Part shown: positions 8,750-18,228 of the stretch, in pieces | How positions within the stretch are numbered: the first letter of the stretch is position 1 | Layout: each line of letters starts with the position of its first letter | Assembly (NCBI RefSeq): GCF_018343695.1 | Contig: NZ_JAGYPJ010000001.1 | Coordinates: 941,001 to 1,005,000 of the forward strand | Source: Lederbergia citrisecunda | GTDB lineage: Bacteria; Bacillota; Bacilli; Bacillales; Bacillaceae_C | DNA: 64,000 nucleotides | Direction: 5' to 3' | The notes under the pieces: generated by a model | Seen by the model: only the letters and a program-made list of their open reading frames with translations | Databases searched by the model: none | What the model was told of the DNA's origin: nothing | Position numbers and translations under genes: made by a program

Positions 8750-9905
8750 AATGCTCTCACAAGATGAGATTGATGCGTTATTACGTGGAGAACCTGTGAC
8801 TGATGAATCAAATAGTCAAGACATTTTGGATGTATCAGATTATTTAAACGACATGCAGCAAGATGCTATTGGGGAGCTCGGAAATATTTCATTTGGCAGC
8901 TCAGCAACTGCATTATCTACACTACTTAATCAAAAGGTAGAAATCACGACTCCATCTGTTTCCATTATTGATAATGCAAAACTGGAGGAAGAATTTCCAC
9001 ATCCGTACGTAGCAATTCAAGTTAAATATACAGCAGGTTTTTCCGGAGTAAATATACTTGTTATTAAACAAAGCGATGCAGCCATTATTGCAGATTTAAT
9101 GCTTGGTGGAGATGGAACATCCCCTGCTAACATGTTAGATGAAATTCATTTAAGTGCGGTTCAAGAAGCGATGAATCAAATGATGGGTTCAGCCGCAACG
9201 TCAATGTCATCTATTTTTGAAAAGAAGGTTGATATTTCACCGCCTTCAATTGAGCTACTAAATGTTTCTGAAGGAGAAGGAACTGATACAATTCCACAAC
9301 AAAACCTTTTAGTAAAAGTATCTTTTCGTCTCACAATAGGCAATTTAATAGATTCTGATATTATGCAAGTTCTTCCGCTTGAATTTGCAAAAAAACTTGT
9401 AGCGGATTTATTTTCTAAAAATAGTACTCCTCAGACAGAGACTAAACCTACATCTGTTCCAAATGAAGATAAGGTTCAAGAATCAAAGATAGTAGAGGAA
9501 ACAAACCAATCTCAACGTAATATAAGCTATGATCAACCTAAGAATGAAAATCTTGGTTCTAATAGCGGGACTCAAAAAAGTCAAACGAATGTCCAATCAG
9601 CATCCTTTTTAGATTTTAATCAATCTAACGTCGCTGCTCCAGAGACAAAAAATCTTGATATGCTTCTTGATATTCCATTGCAAGTTACGGTAGAGCTTGG
9701 CAAGACAAAGAAATCCGTTAAGGAAATTCTCGAACTCGGTGCGGGATCCATTATTGAATTGGATAAACTGGCAGGCGAGCCCGTAGAAATCTTGGTTAAT
9801 AGTCGACTCATAGCTAAAGGTGAAGTAGTCGTAATTGATGAAAATTTTGGAGTACGAGTAACTGACATTGTCAGCCAATCTGATAGATTAAGAAAGTTGA
9901 ACTAA
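8739..9905 (+). CDS. fliY: Flagellar motor switch phosphatase FliY
   Basis: FliY is the Firmicute FliN fusion: an N-terminal CheY-P binding peptide (MLSQDEIDALLRG), a CheC-type CheY-P phosphatase domain (~35-220), a low-complexity linker rich in Ser, Asn, Gln and Thr (~225-300) and a C-terminal FliN/SpoA domain (LDIPLQVTVELGKTKKSVKE). Both phosphatase active-site helices keep their E-x-x-N pairs (GELGN and QEAMN). It dephosphorylates CheY-P at the motor. 388 residues compare with about 378 in B. subtilis; the linker accounts for the difference. Confidence 0.96.
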   Translation: MNGEMLSQDEIDALLRGEPVTDESNSQDILDVSDYLNDMQQDAIGELGNISFGSSATALSTLLNQKVEITTPSVSIIDNAKLEEEFPHPYVAIQVKYTAGFSGVNILVIKQSDAAIIADLMLGGDGTSPANMLDEIHLSAVQEAMNQMMGSAATSMSSIFEKKVDISPPSIELLNVSEGEGTDTIPQQNLLVKVSFRLTIGNLIDSDIMQVLPLEFAKKLVADLFSKNSTPQTETKPTSVPNEDKVQESKIVEETNQSQRNISYDQPKNENLGSNSGTQKSQTNVQSASFLDFNQSNVAAPETKNLDMLLDIPLQVTVELGKTKKSVKEILELGAGSIIELDKLAGEPVEILVNSRLIAKGEVVVIDENFGVRVTDIVSQSDRLRKLN

Positions 9906-9923
9906 CATTGAGGAGGAAATACA

Positions 9924-10286
9924 GTGGCTAATAGAATTTTAATTGTGGATGACGCCGCATTTATGAGAATGATGATTAAGGATATTTTAGTGAAAAATGG
10001 TTTTGAAGTTGTCGGAGAAGCAGTTGACGGCGCTCAAGCTGTTGAAAAATACAATGAGCTAAAACCAGATTTAGTTACTATGGATATTACAATGCCAGAA
10101 ATGGATGGAATTACGGCTTTAAAAGAAATAAAAGCTACCGATCCTTCTGCAAAAATCATAATGTGTTCTGCGATGGGGCAACAAGCAATGGTAATAGATG
10201 CAATTCAAGCAGGTGCGAAGGATTTTATCGTTAAGCCGTTCCAAGCGGATAGAGTAATAGAAGCTATCCAAAAAACACTAGGATAA
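9924..10286 (+). CDS. cheY: Chemotaxis response regulator CheY
   Basis: A 120-residue single receiver domain. Asp9, Asp10 and the phospho-acceptor Asp54 (DLVTMDITMPEMDG), the conserved Thr/Ser position in MCSAMG and Lys in IVKPFQADRV are all present. CheY-P made by CheA binds FliM and FliY to promote counter-clockwise rotation in Bacillus. The start is GTG behind GAGGAGG. It lies between fliY and fliZ, as in B. subtilis. Confidence 0.98.
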   Translation: MANRILIVDDAAFMRMMIKDILVKNGFEVVGEAVDGAQAVEKYNELKPDLVTMDITMPEMDGITALKEIKATDPSAKIIMCSAMGQQAMVIDAIQAGAKDFIVKPFQADRVIEAIQKTLG

Positions 10287-10289
10287 TTC

Positions 10290-10979
10290 ATGAAAATGTC
10301 TTCCTTCATTAAACAAGTGTTAATTGGTTTTTCCATCATGTTTTTACTTCTTAGCCAAGCGGATCGAACAATTGTTTTTGCCGAAACCAATCCGCTTGGA
10401 GGAACTGTTGATAAGTGCTACCCATATAAATGTGATGAAAAAAAAGATAAAATCCAAGAAATAAATCAACCTGAAAAAACTGAAAATCAAAATTCATTTG
10501 GGGTAGGCATTACAGAATTCCTCAAGATGATTTTCGCACTTATTTTTGTTATAGCCATTTTGTATTTTTTATTAAAGTTTATTAATAAAAGAAGCCAGTC
10601 ATATCAACAAAATCGACTTGTTCAAAACTTAGGCGGAACGCCATTAGGCGGCAATCGTTCGATACAAATTGTTAAAGTCGGTAATCGATTGTTAATTCTT
10701 GGAGTTGGAGAAGATGTACAGCTTTTAAAGGAAATAGCGGATGAAGAGGAATATGAGAACTATATAAGGCAATATGAGGAACAGTTAGATCAAAGCCTCC
10801 AGCCAGTAGATATCATAACAAAATGGATAAAACGAACAAATAAATCTACAAAAGAAACGAATGAAAATGTAAATCAGCCTTTTCATATCCATTTGAAAAG
10901 ACAACTTGACGAAATTAAAAAGGAGCGTAAACAGACTATGAAGAAGCTTGATCATAAGGAGTCAAATATAGATGAATGA
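10290..10979 (+). CDS. fliZ: Flagellar biosynthesis protein FliZ (FliO type)
   Basis: A 229-residue protein with an N-terminal signal-like hydrophobic segment (~8-30), a short periplasm-side stretch with two Cys (KCYPYKC), a second membrane segment (~77-98) and a cytoplasmic FliO domain with the motif LGGTPLGGNRSIQIVKVGNRLLILGV. FliO assists assembly of the FliP ring in the export gate. The C-terminal 80 residues are highly charged. Four bases separate it from cheY, and it overlaps fliP by 8 bases. Confidence 0.92.
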   Translation: MKMSSFIKQVLIGFSIMFLLLSQADRTIVFAETNPLGGTVDKCYPYKCDEKKDKIQEINQPEKTENQNSFGVGITEFLKMIFALIFVIAILYFLLKFINKRSQSYQQNRLVQNLGGTPLGGNRSIQIVKVGNRLLILGVGEDVQLLKEIADEEEYENYIRQYEEQLDQSLQPVDIITKWIKRTNKSTKETNENVNQPFHIHLKRQLDEIKKERKQTMKKLDHKESNIDE

Positions 10980-11640
10980 GTTTATGGAGTTTTTTAATAA
11001 TAGCTCATCAGATACTGTGTCTACTTCAGTCAAGCTATTACTACTACTTACTGTTTTATCACTCGCTCCAAGTATATTAATTTTGATGACGTCATTTACA
11101 AGAATTATTATCGTTCTTTCTTTTGTTCGAACATCTCTTGCTACACAGCAAATGCCACCGAATCAAGTGTTGGTTGGACTAGCTTTATTTTTAACTTTTT
11201 TTATCATGTCTCCTACTTTTAGTCAGGTGAATGAACAAGCCCTAACCCCTCTTTTTAATAATGAAATTAATTTAGAAGAGGCATATGAAAAAGCAGCAAT
11301 ACCATTTAGAGAGTTTATGAGTAAGCATACACGGCAAAAGGATTTAGAATTATTTCTTTCATATACACATGCAGAAAGGCCTGCGACTATTCAAGATATA
11401 CCATTAACTGTTCTTGTACCAGCGTATGCATTAAGCGAACTGAAAACTGCTTTTCAAATTGGATTTATGATTTTTATTCCTTTTTTAGTTATTGATATGG
11501 TCGTCGCTAGTATTTTAATGTCGATGGGAATGATGATGCTTCCGCCAGTCATGATCTCACTCCCGTTTAAAATATTGCTGTTTGTCCTAGTTGATGGATG
11601 GTATTTAGTCGTAAAATCGTTACTGCAAAGCTTTGGATAA
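10972..11640 (+). CDS. fliP: Flagellar export gate protein FliP
   Basis: Polytopic core subunit of the type III export gate (FliPQR helical complex). The pattern TSFTRIIIVLSFVRTSLATQ, followed by PPNQVLVGLALFLTFF and near the end MMLPPVMISLPFKILLFVLVDGW, is diagnostic. 222 residues, as in B. subtilis. The SD AAGGAG (10956-10961) lies within the end of fliZ. A strikingly long 145-bp gap follows before fliQ. Confidence 0.97.
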   Translation: MNEFMEFFNNSSSDTVSTSVKLLLLLTVLSLAPSILILMTSFTRIIIVLSFVRTSLATQQMPPNQVLVGLALFLTFFIMSPTFSQVNEQALTPLFNNEINLEEAYEKAAIPFREFMSKHTRQKDLELFLSYTHAERPATIQDIPLTVLVPAYALSELKTAFQIGFMIFIPFLVIDMVVASILMSMGMMMLPPVMISLPFKILLFVLVDGWYLVVKSLLQSFG

Positions 11641-11785
11641 AAACAAAAAAGCCTGTTTACCGACATACAAACTTCGGATCTTTGACTACTCGTAAGGAAA
11701 GGGATAAGAAGTTTGCTAGTCGAAGGTGCTAATGCTGAGAATAGATACTATTATCAGTAAAGTTGTAGATTAATGGAGTGATCAT
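11641..11785 (+). other. 145-bp gap between fliP and fliQ with imperfect inverted repeat
   Basis: Export-gate genes are normally packed tightly, but here 145 bp separate fliP and fliQ. The gap has no coding potential. It holds an interrupted inverted repeat: ACTTCG (11671-11676) and GACTA (11684-11688) face TAGTC (11718-11722) and CGAAGGT (11721-11727). This could be an RNA structure or a decayed dispersed repeat. I see no terminator and no clear promoter in it. Confidence 0.45.
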
Positions 11786-12055
11786 ATGAGTGCTGAGGCT
11801 GTCATCTCACTCGCGGAAAAAGGGGTTTATACGATCCTCATTGTAGCAGGTCCAATACTCGTTGTCGCTTTGGCTGTGGGACTAGCAGTTAGTATTTTTC
11901 AGGCGACAACTCAAATTCAAGAACAAACATTGGCTTTCATACCGAAAATTGTAGCTGTTTTATTAGGTATTGTCGTATTAGGACCGTGGATGTTAAGTAG
12001 GCTCCTATCATATGCCACAGAAATTTTTCAAAATTTAACTCGGTTTGTAGGTTGA
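11786..12055 (+). CDS. fliQ: Flagellar export gate protein FliQ
   Basis: A small 89-residue protein with two membrane helices (~15-38 and ~52-75) and the family pattern GLAVSIFQATTQIQEQTLAF followed by PKIVAV. FliQ packs in several copies around FliP/FliR in the export gate. The ATG follows GGAGTG at 11774-11779. fliR starts five bases downstream. Confidence 0.97.
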   Translation: MSAEAVISLAEKGVYTILIVAGPILVVALAVGLAVSIFQATTQIQEQTLAFIPKIVAVLLGIVVLGPWMLSRLLSYATEIFQNLTRFVG

Positions 12056-12059
12056 TTGA

Positions 12060-12839
12060 ATGGAAGCCTTGCTGCCAAATTTTTCAGTGTTTTTGCTTGT
12101 TTTTACGAGAGTTGCGACTTTTTTTGTTACGATGCCACTGTTTTCATATAGAACCTTACCTGCTGCATATAGAATCGGCTTTGCCTTTTTTTTATCTTTG
12201 TTGATGTATTACACGCTAGATATACAGTCAATCGACATTACAGGGGAATACTTCCTGTTAATTATAAAAGAAGCAGGGATTGGGCTTTTTATCGGTTTTA
12301 CAGCGTATATGATTCTTTCAGCAATACAAATTGCCGGTGGATTCATTGATTTCCAAATGGGCTTTGCCATAGCTAATGTCATTGATCCGCAAACAGGAAC
12401 GCAAAGTCCGCTTATTGGACAATATTTATATATGTTTTCATTGCTATTTTTACTTTCTATAAATGGGCACCATCTTATCTTAGATGGAATTTTCTACAGT
12501 TATCAATTTATACCTATTGATCAGGTTTTTATCCCATTTGGAGATAGTTCACTTGCTGAATATATCATTAAATCATTTAGCATGATGTTTACAATTGCAT
12601 TTCAAATGGCCATCCCAGTTGTCGCTTCTCTTTTTCTTGTCGACGTTGCATTGGGAATTGTAGCAAGAACTGTTCCGCAACTGAATATTTTTGTTGTTGG
12701 TTTTCCAATCAAAATTGCCGTTAGTTTTATTATATTATTTGTTGTTTTAGGCGTTATGTTTGGAGTTATTCAAAATTTATTTGAAACGATTGCTTTTGTA
12801 ATGAGAAATGTAATGAGGCTTATTGGAGGAGCACAATGA
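12060..12839 (+). CDS. fliR: Flagellar export gate protein FliR
   Basis: A 259-residue polytopic membrane protein that completes the FliPQR gate. The conserved IQIAGGFIDFQMGFAIANVI and DPQTGTQSPLIGQY stretches identify it. It starts four bases after fliQ without a good SD of its own, so coupling to fliQ translation is likely, and it overlaps flhB by an ATGA. Confidence 0.96.
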   Translation: MEALLPNFSVFLLVFTRVATFFVTMPLFSYRTLPAAYRIGFAFFLSLLMYYTLDIQSIDITGEYFLLIIKEAGIGLFIGFTAYMILSAIQIAGGFIDFQMGFAIANVIDPQTGTQSPLIGQYLYMFSLLFLLSINGHHLILDGIFYSYQFIPIDQVFIPFGDSSLAEYIIKSFSMMFTIAFQMAIPVVASLFLVDVALGIVARTVPQLNIFVVGFPIKIAVSFIILFVVLGVMFGVIQNLFETIAFVMRNVMRLIGGAQ

Positions 12840-13918
12840 AACAATTAAATCTGGATCTCCAATTTTTTGCAGGAGAAAAAACAGAAAAAGCTACTCCTAA
12901 AAAGAGACTGGATTCTCGAAGAAAAGGACAAACAGCAAAAAGTCAGGATGTTAATACTGCTATTGGATTATTAGCTGTTTTTTTATTCCTCCTATTCTTT
13001 TCATCTAATATGGGAAAAATCGCAGTCAATACATTTCGCCATTCCTTTACCGAGTTTTTATTAATGGAAGTTACTGAGGACAATATCCAACTAATTTTAT
13101 TGGATCTGTTGAAAGAAATAGTGTTTTTAATTGGTCCAGTAATGTTGATTGCTCTTGTTGCAGGTATTGCCTCCAACTTAATGCAGGTCGGATTTATGGT
13201 GACTGGTGAGCCATTACAGCCTAAATTAGAAAAACTCGATCCGATTAAAGGGATGAAGCGAATCTTCTCGATTAGGGCAATCGTTGAATTATTAAAATCA
13301 ATTTTAAAAATTGGCTTTGTAGGGGCAATTACCTTTTTTGTCTTATGGAGTCGGATAGATGAAGTTCTCATTCTTTCACATAAATCTATTGCTTCTGCCT
13401 TAAAAACAGTGGGCAGTCTTACGATACAAATGGGAATTGCTGCATCTATTGCACTTTTATTTTTGTCTTTATTTGATTATTTGTACCAGAAGTATGATTT
13501 TGAAAAAAATATTCGAATGTCTAAGCAAGACATAAAAGATGAATTTAAAAATACTGAAGGGGATCCATTAATAAAGTCAAAGGTAAAACAAAAGCAGCGT
13601 GAAATGGCAATGTCGCGCATGATGCAGGAAGTTCCGAAGGCGGATGTCATTATTACTAACCCGACACATTATGCCATCGCTTTACAATACGATGATGAAA
13701 AAGATGATGCTCCTGTCGTTATTGCAAAAGGAATTGACTTCATGGCACAAAAAATTAAGCAAATTGCTGGTGAACATAATATTATTATGGTTGAAAATCG
13801 ACCATTGGCCCGCGCCTTGTATGATCAAATGGATATTGGGCAAAAAGTTCCTGAAGAGTTCTTCAAAGCAGTTGCAGAAATACTTGCCTATGTATATAGA
13901 ATTAATAATAAAATTTAG
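12836..13918 (+). CDS. flhB: Flagellar export switch protein FlhB
   Basis: Membrane protein that sets substrate specificity of flagellar export. The N-terminus LQFFAGEKTEKATPKKRLDS is typical, four membrane segments follow, and the cytoplasmic C-terminal domain contains the self-cleavage motif NPTH at residues 275-278. With FliK it switches export from hook to filament proteins. 360 residues equal the B. subtilis protein. A repeat-filled 231-bp gap separates it from flhA. Confidence 0.97.
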   Translation: MKQLNLDLQFFAGEKTEKATPKKRLDSRRKGQTAKSQDVNTAIGLLAVFLFLLFFSSNMGKIAVNTFRHSFTEFLLMEVTEDNIQLILLDLLKEIVFLIGPVMLIALVAGIASNLMQVGFMVTGEPLQPKLEKLDPIKGMKRIFSIRAIVELLKSILKIGFVGAITFFVLWSRIDEVLILSHKSIASALKTVGSLTIQMGIAASIALLFLSLFDYLYQKYDFEKNIRMSKQDIKDEFKNTEGDPLIKSKVKQKQREMAMSRMMQEVPKADVIITNPTHYAIALQYDDEKDDAPVVIAKGIDFMAQKIKQIAGEHNIIMVENRPLARALYDQMDIGQKVPEEFFKAVAEILAYVYRINNKI

Positions 13919-13932
13919 ACTTTTTTACTGTA

Positions 13933-14083
13933 GGTTTTGTTAACCTTGGATGTTGATTATAGCCGAATGCGTAAGACTCTTGCGGGAAAAACGGTTAATG
14001 AGAGACTCCACAGGCACAACAAGCCTCGAGGACGCTCCCGAGCCGCCCGCGGAAAGAGAGCGTATGGTGCGGAAATCAATACG
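13933..14083 (+). repeat. Full-length dispersed palindromic repeat inside the fla/che operon
   Basis: The flhB-flhA gap holds a structured repeat with head GGTTTTGTTAACC, a GACTC(T/C)TGCGGG stretch, a central CCACAGGC...GCC(T/G)CGAGGA part, the right-hand CCGCCCGCGGAAAG stretch and the tail GCGGAAATCAA. It aligns along its length with the reverse complement of 27560-27720 and with parts of 52602-52785. TGCGGG and CCCGCG face each other, so the RNA should fold into a long hairpin. The two short reading frames through it (starting near 13937 and 14098) are not genes. Confidence 0.75.
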
Positions 14084-14149
14084 GTGTTATTACAACATTG
14101 GCACTGGGATTTCTGCTATATTATTTAGGTTTTACTAGGAGAGATTGTT

Positions 14150-16183
14150 GTGAAAGTGAAAGATCTTGCAGTTCTATCAAGTGTAATATTGATTGTCGCC
14201 ATGTTGGTAATTCCTTTTCCCCCATGGTTATTAAGCTTGTTAATCATAATAAATATTTCACTTGCGCTTCTTGTATTATTAACGTCCATGAATATGCAAG
14301 AGCCTCTTCAATTTTCAATATTCCCTTCATTACTGTTATTATTGACACTTTTTAGATTGGGCCTGAATGTTTCAACGACAAGATCGATCCTTTCGAAAGG
14401 TGATGCTGGCGGTGTTGTTGAAACGTTCGGGACTTTTGTTGTCGGTGGGAATGTGTTAGTCGGTTTAGTCGTGTTCTTCATACTGGTCATTATCCAATTT
14501 GTCGTTATTACTAAGGGGGCCGAACGTGTATCAGAAGTTGCTGCCCGTTTCACCTTAGATGCGATGCCTGGGAAGCAGATGAGTATCGATGCAGATTTAA
14601 ATGCAGGAATCATTTCGGAACATGAAGCGCGATCACGTAGAGAAAAGGTTTCACGAGAGTCAGATTTTTATGGAGCGATGGATGGAGCAAGTAAATTCGT
14701 AAAAGGGGATGCAATTGCGGGGATTATCATCGTCATTATCAACCTTTTATTTGGAATCATTATTGGGATGCTCCAGCAAGGTCTTCCGATTGGAGAAGCG
14801 GCAATTAAATATTCAATGCTTACGGTCGGGGATGGAATAGTAAGTCAAATTCCAGCGCTTCTCATTTCAACGGCCACCGGGATCGTAGTTACTCGGGCAG
14901 CTTCTGAAGGAAACCTTGGATCTGATATTGTTGGACAGCTATTTGCTTTTCCTAAAATGCTCTATGTTGCGGCAGGTACTATTTTTCTTTTAGGATTAGC
15001 GACACCAATTAATGATATTTTAACAATACCTATTGCAGCATCGCTCGCTATTGGTGGTTTAGTTCTTTCTAGAGTCCCTAATAAGCAAGAAGCTGAATTG
15101 TTAGATCAGCTTGAAGATACCGAAACGGATGAATTAAAAAGTCCTGAAAGTGTGATCAATCTACTAAATGTAGATGCAATCGAATTCGAATTTGGATATG
15201 GGCTAATTCCACTTGCAGATGTAAATCAAGGTGGAGATTTACTTGATCGGATCGTTATGATAAGAAGACAGTTGGCACTAGAGTTAGGTATTGTTATCCC
15301 TGTTGTAAGGATTAGGGATAACATACAGCTTGAACCAAATGCGTATCGGTTGAAAATTAAAGGAAGTGAAATGGCTAGAGGTGAGCTGTTGTTGGATCAT
15401 TACCTAGCCATGAGTCCAGGTGGAGAAGATACACTGGATGGCATTGATACGATTGAACCTTCATTCGGACTACCGGCAAAATGGATAACGGAGGAAGTGA
15501 AGGAGCAAGCAGAAATATTAGGATATACAGTTGTAGATCCTCCGTCGGTCGTTTCCACTCATATTACCGAAGTATTAAAAGCAAATGCACATGAACTTTT
15601 AGGAAGACAAGAAACGAAGCAACTTATTGATCATCTCAAGGAATCATTTCCAATTCTCATAGAAGAAGTTACGCCTAACCCGCTTACCATTGGGGAAGTT
15701 CAAAAGGTTTTGGCAAAACTTCTGAAGGAGAATGTATCGATACGAAATTTGCCAATCATTTTTGAAACATTGGCTGACTACGGGAAAATGAGCACAGATA
15801 CAGATTTGCTTGCTGAATACGTAAGACAAGGCTTAGCTAGGCAAATTACGAATCAATATGCAGATGAGAATTCAACGTTAAAAGTAATTACCGTTTCAGG
15901 TAAAGTGGAAAAGTTAATTGCAGACAGTGTACAGCAAACTGAGCATGGGAATTATTTATCAATGGATCCGGACGATTCCCAATCAATTCTTGAAGCAACA
16001 GCCGGACAAATTGAACAACAGTCATTAATGCATCAATCACCTATTTTGCTTTGTTCACCTGCTGTTCGTATGTATGTAAGACAATTAACAGAAAGATATT
16101 TTCCACATGTTCCTGTTCTTTCATATAACGAACTTGAAGCTAATGTCGAGGTTCAAAGCACTGGGATGGTGAGTGTTGAATGA
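14150..16183 (+). CDS. flhA: Flagellar export gate protein FlhA
   Basis: Largest export gate component: an N-terminal membrane domain of about eight helices (to ~residue 310), with the FHIPEP-type signature region near FPSLLLLLTLFRLGLNVSTT and AARFTLDAMPGKQMSID, and a C-terminal cytoplasmic domain that forms the nonameric docking ring for chaperone-substrate complexes. 677 residues, the same as in B. subtilis. The start is GTG at 14150 behind AGGAGAG. It overlaps flhF by an ATGA. Confidence 0.98.
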   Translation: MKVKDLAVLSSVILIVAMLVIPFPPWLLSLLIIINISLALLVLLTSMNMQEPLQFSIFPSLLLLLTLFRLGLNVSTTRSILSKGDAGGVVETFGTFVVGGNVLVGLVVFFILVIIQFVVITKGAERVSEVAARFTLDAMPGKQMSIDADLNAGIISEHEARSRREKVSRESDFYGAMDGASKFVKGDAIAGIIIVIINLLFGIIIGMLQQGLPIGEAAIKYSMLTVGDGIVSQIPALLISTATGIVVTRAASEGNLGSDIVGQLFAFPKMLYVAAGTIFLLGLATPINDILTIPIAASLAIGGLVLSRVPNKQEAELLDQLEDTETDELKSPESVINLLNVDAIEFEFGYGLIPLADVNQGGDLLDRIVMIRRQLALELGIVIPVVRIRDNIQLEPNAYRLKIKGSEMARGELLLDHYLAMSPGGEDTLDGIDTIEPSFGLPAKWITEEVKEQAEILGYTVVDPPSVVSTHITEVLKANAHELLGRQETKQLIDHLKESFPILIEEVTPNPLTIGEVQKVLAKLLKENVSIRNLPIIFETLADYGKMSTDTDLLAEYVRQGLARQITNQYADENSTLKVITVSGKVEKLIADSVQQTEHGNYLSMDPDDSQSILEATAGQIEQQSLMHQSPILLCSPAVRMYVRQLTERYFPHVPVLSYNELEANVEVQSTGMVSVE

Positions 16184-17334
16184 ATATAAAGAAAATAATA
16201 GCTCCGACTATGACGGAAGCAATGAAAAAAGTTAAAGCTGAGTTAGGCGAAAATGCTGTCATATTGAATTCAAAGGTCATCTTTCGCGGTGGTTTCCTTG
16301 GTTTATTTCGTAAGAAAAGTATTGAGGTTATTGCGGCATTGGACGAACAGCCAATCCACCATCCACATACGAGAAAAAACAATAACCGAAAAAAACCTAA
16401 CAATGGTACAACTGAAGTTCAAACACATTCTTCTACTCAAAAGTTGAAGCATAATGAAACGGATATATTATCGAAAATTGCTGAGTTAAAGTCAGAGCTG
16501 AAAGCGATGAAGAATAGCAATCAAGTAAGCTACAATCAATATCCGGAAATCATCCAAAAATATTTGTTCAAACTTCAAGAACAAGATGTTAATGAAACAT
16601 ACGTATTAAAAATCGGAGATGCTTTACTTGAGAAATGGAGAAATTCTGAAAAGGAACCAAGTGATTCAGAACTTTTTCAGTGGTGTGAAACATTGCTTAT
16701 TGATCATTTGGGCCATGTTAACTTTAATGGAATTTCGTATGAATCGAAATTTATTAATTTTGTTGGACCTACCGGTGTAGGGAAAACAACAACCATTGCT
16801 AAATTAGCAGCAGAAGCCGTCCTTGAACATAAGAAAAAGGTTGCTCTCATTACTACAGACACTTATAGAATTGCGGCTATAGACCAATTAAAAACGTATG
16901 CCCAATTACTAAATATCCCTGTAGAAATTGTTTATGAAGGACAAGACTTCCGTTCAGCTGTTAACAAATACAATGATTACGATGTCGTACTTATTGACAC
17001 AGCTGGACGCAATTATCAAGAAAAACAGTATATACATGACTTGCAAGCGTTGTTTGGTGATGAAACAAATATTGCGACGTACTTAGTCTTGTCTGTTTCA
17101 ATGAAAGAAAAAGATATAGAAAAAGTGGTAGTAAACTTTTTAGATATGAATTTCAATCAATTTATTTTTACTAAAGCTGACGAGACGAGAACTTTTGGAG
17201 TCATGTATAACTTAATTTGCAAATATAAAATTGGGGCAGCGTATATTACTACTGGTCAAGATGTACCAGATGATATTATTTCAGCATCTCCAAATGTTAT
17301 TACCGAATATCTTCTCAGGGATGAGTTATCATGA
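16180..17334 (+). CDS. flhF: SRP-type flagellar GTPase FlhF
   Basis: Third member of the SRP GTPase family; it directs placement of flagella. After a basic N-terminal B domain (a Lys/Asn/Thr-rich linker around 65-90), the NG domain has the P-loop GPTGVGKT at 196-203, the TTDTYRIAAIDQLKTYAQLL motif and DTAGRNYQE. 384 residues against about 366 in B. subtilis; the linker is longer. It overlaps flhG by ATGA; FlhG is its GTPase activator. Confidence 0.97.
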   Translation: MNIKKIIAPTMTEAMKKVKAELGENAVILNSKVIFRGGFLGLFRKKSIEVIAALDEQPIHHPHTRKNNNRKKPNNGTTEVQTHSSTQKLKHNETDILSKIAELKSELKAMKNSNQVSYNQYPEIIQKYLFKLQEQDVNETYVLKIGDALLEKWRNSEKEPSDSELFQWCETLLIDHLGHVNFNGISYESKFINFVGPTGVGKTTTIAKLAAEAVLEHKKKVALITTDTYRIAAIDQLKTYAQLLNIPVEIVYEGQDFRSAVNKYNDYDVVLIDTAGRNYQEKQYIHDLQALFGDETNIATYLVLSVSMKEKDIEKVVVNFLDMNFNQFIFTKADETRTFGVMYNLICKYKIGAAYITTGQDVPDDIISASPNVITEYLLRDELS

Positions 17335-18188
17335 AAGATCAAGCTGAAAAGTTACGACTGAAAATGACAAACCTTTCAAAAAGCCATGCTAAAACGATTG
17401 CGGTCGTTAGCGGTAAAGGGGGCGTCGGAAAATCAAATATTTCCATTAATATTGCAATGTTATTAAATAAAAAAGGTAATAGAGTTTTATTATTTGATTT
17501 CGATATAGGTATGGGAAATGTAAATATACTTCTGGGTAAACCTTCACGATTAACACTTTCAGAATTTTTACTTGAAGAAGTGACATTAAAGGATACTGTA
17601 AACGATACATTCGAAGGGGTTTCATATATAGCTGCTGGCAATGGCTTAAATGAAACTATTCAAATAAATGAAAGAATGTTGTCTAGACTTTTAGAAGGCT
17701 TAAGAGAGCTACAGCAACAATATGACTATATCATTTTTGATATGGGGGCTGGCGCAACTTCAGCTTCGTTAAAAGTATTACTAGCAGCAGATGATATTAT
17801 CGTCATAACGACACCAGAGCCTACAGCGATTACCGATGCGTATTCGATGATGAAATTTATTTGTTTTGAAGGTGCAACAGGAAATTTTTTCTTAATTTGT
17901 AATCGAGCCGATAGTGAAAAACAAGGAAGAGAAACGTTAGAGCGATTGAAACAAACAGCTCTAAAGTTTTTGCATAAAGAGGTTGAACCACTAGGAGTTT
18001 TGCCTGAAGATAGCCACGTGAGGAAAGCTGTGATTAATCAAACGGCGTTTTCTATTTCATATCCTAGATCTGCCATTTCGGTAAAATTAGAAAACCTTGT
18101 TCATTCTTATTTAGAAGGAAATAACACTGATAGTAGCAACAAAGCAGTTGATTCATTTATCCATAGACTGCGACGGTTTTTCATTTAA
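17331..18188 (+). CDS. flhG: Flagellum site-determining MinD-like ATPase FlhG
   Basis: MinD/ParA-type ATPase (YlxH in B. subtilis) that stimulates FlhF and controls flagellar number and pattern. The deviant Walker A SGKGGVGKSN is near residues 27-36, and DFDIGMGNVNILLG follows at about 57-70. The N-terminal helix (EKLRLKMTNL) fits the FlhF-activating segment. 285 residues against 298 in B. subtilis; the C-terminal region ends FIHRLRRFF, a basic amphipathic end suited to membrane binding. Confidence 0.95.
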   Translation: MKDQAEKLRLKMTNLSKSHAKTIAVVSGKGGVGKSNISINIAMLLNKKGNRVLLFDFDIGMGNVNILLGKPSRLTLSEFLLEEVTLKDTVNDTFEGVSYIAAGNGLNETIQINERMLSRLLEGLRELQQQYDYIIFDMGAGATSASLKVLLAADDIIVITTPEPTAITDAYSMMKFICFEGATGNFFLICNRADSEKQGRETLERLKQTALKFLHKEVEPLGVLPEDSHVRKAVINQTAFSISYPRSAISVKLENLVHSYLEGNNTDSSNKAVDSFIHRLRRFFI

Positions 18189-18228
18189 TTAGTTTTTAAT
18201 ATTTCTCACTTCTATAAGGAGTATTAAT

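Noticed and set aside
13937-14355. Short + strand frames in the flhB-flhA gap and start of flhA
   Set aside because: They run through the palindromic repeat or are out of frame with flhA; no SD or family match.
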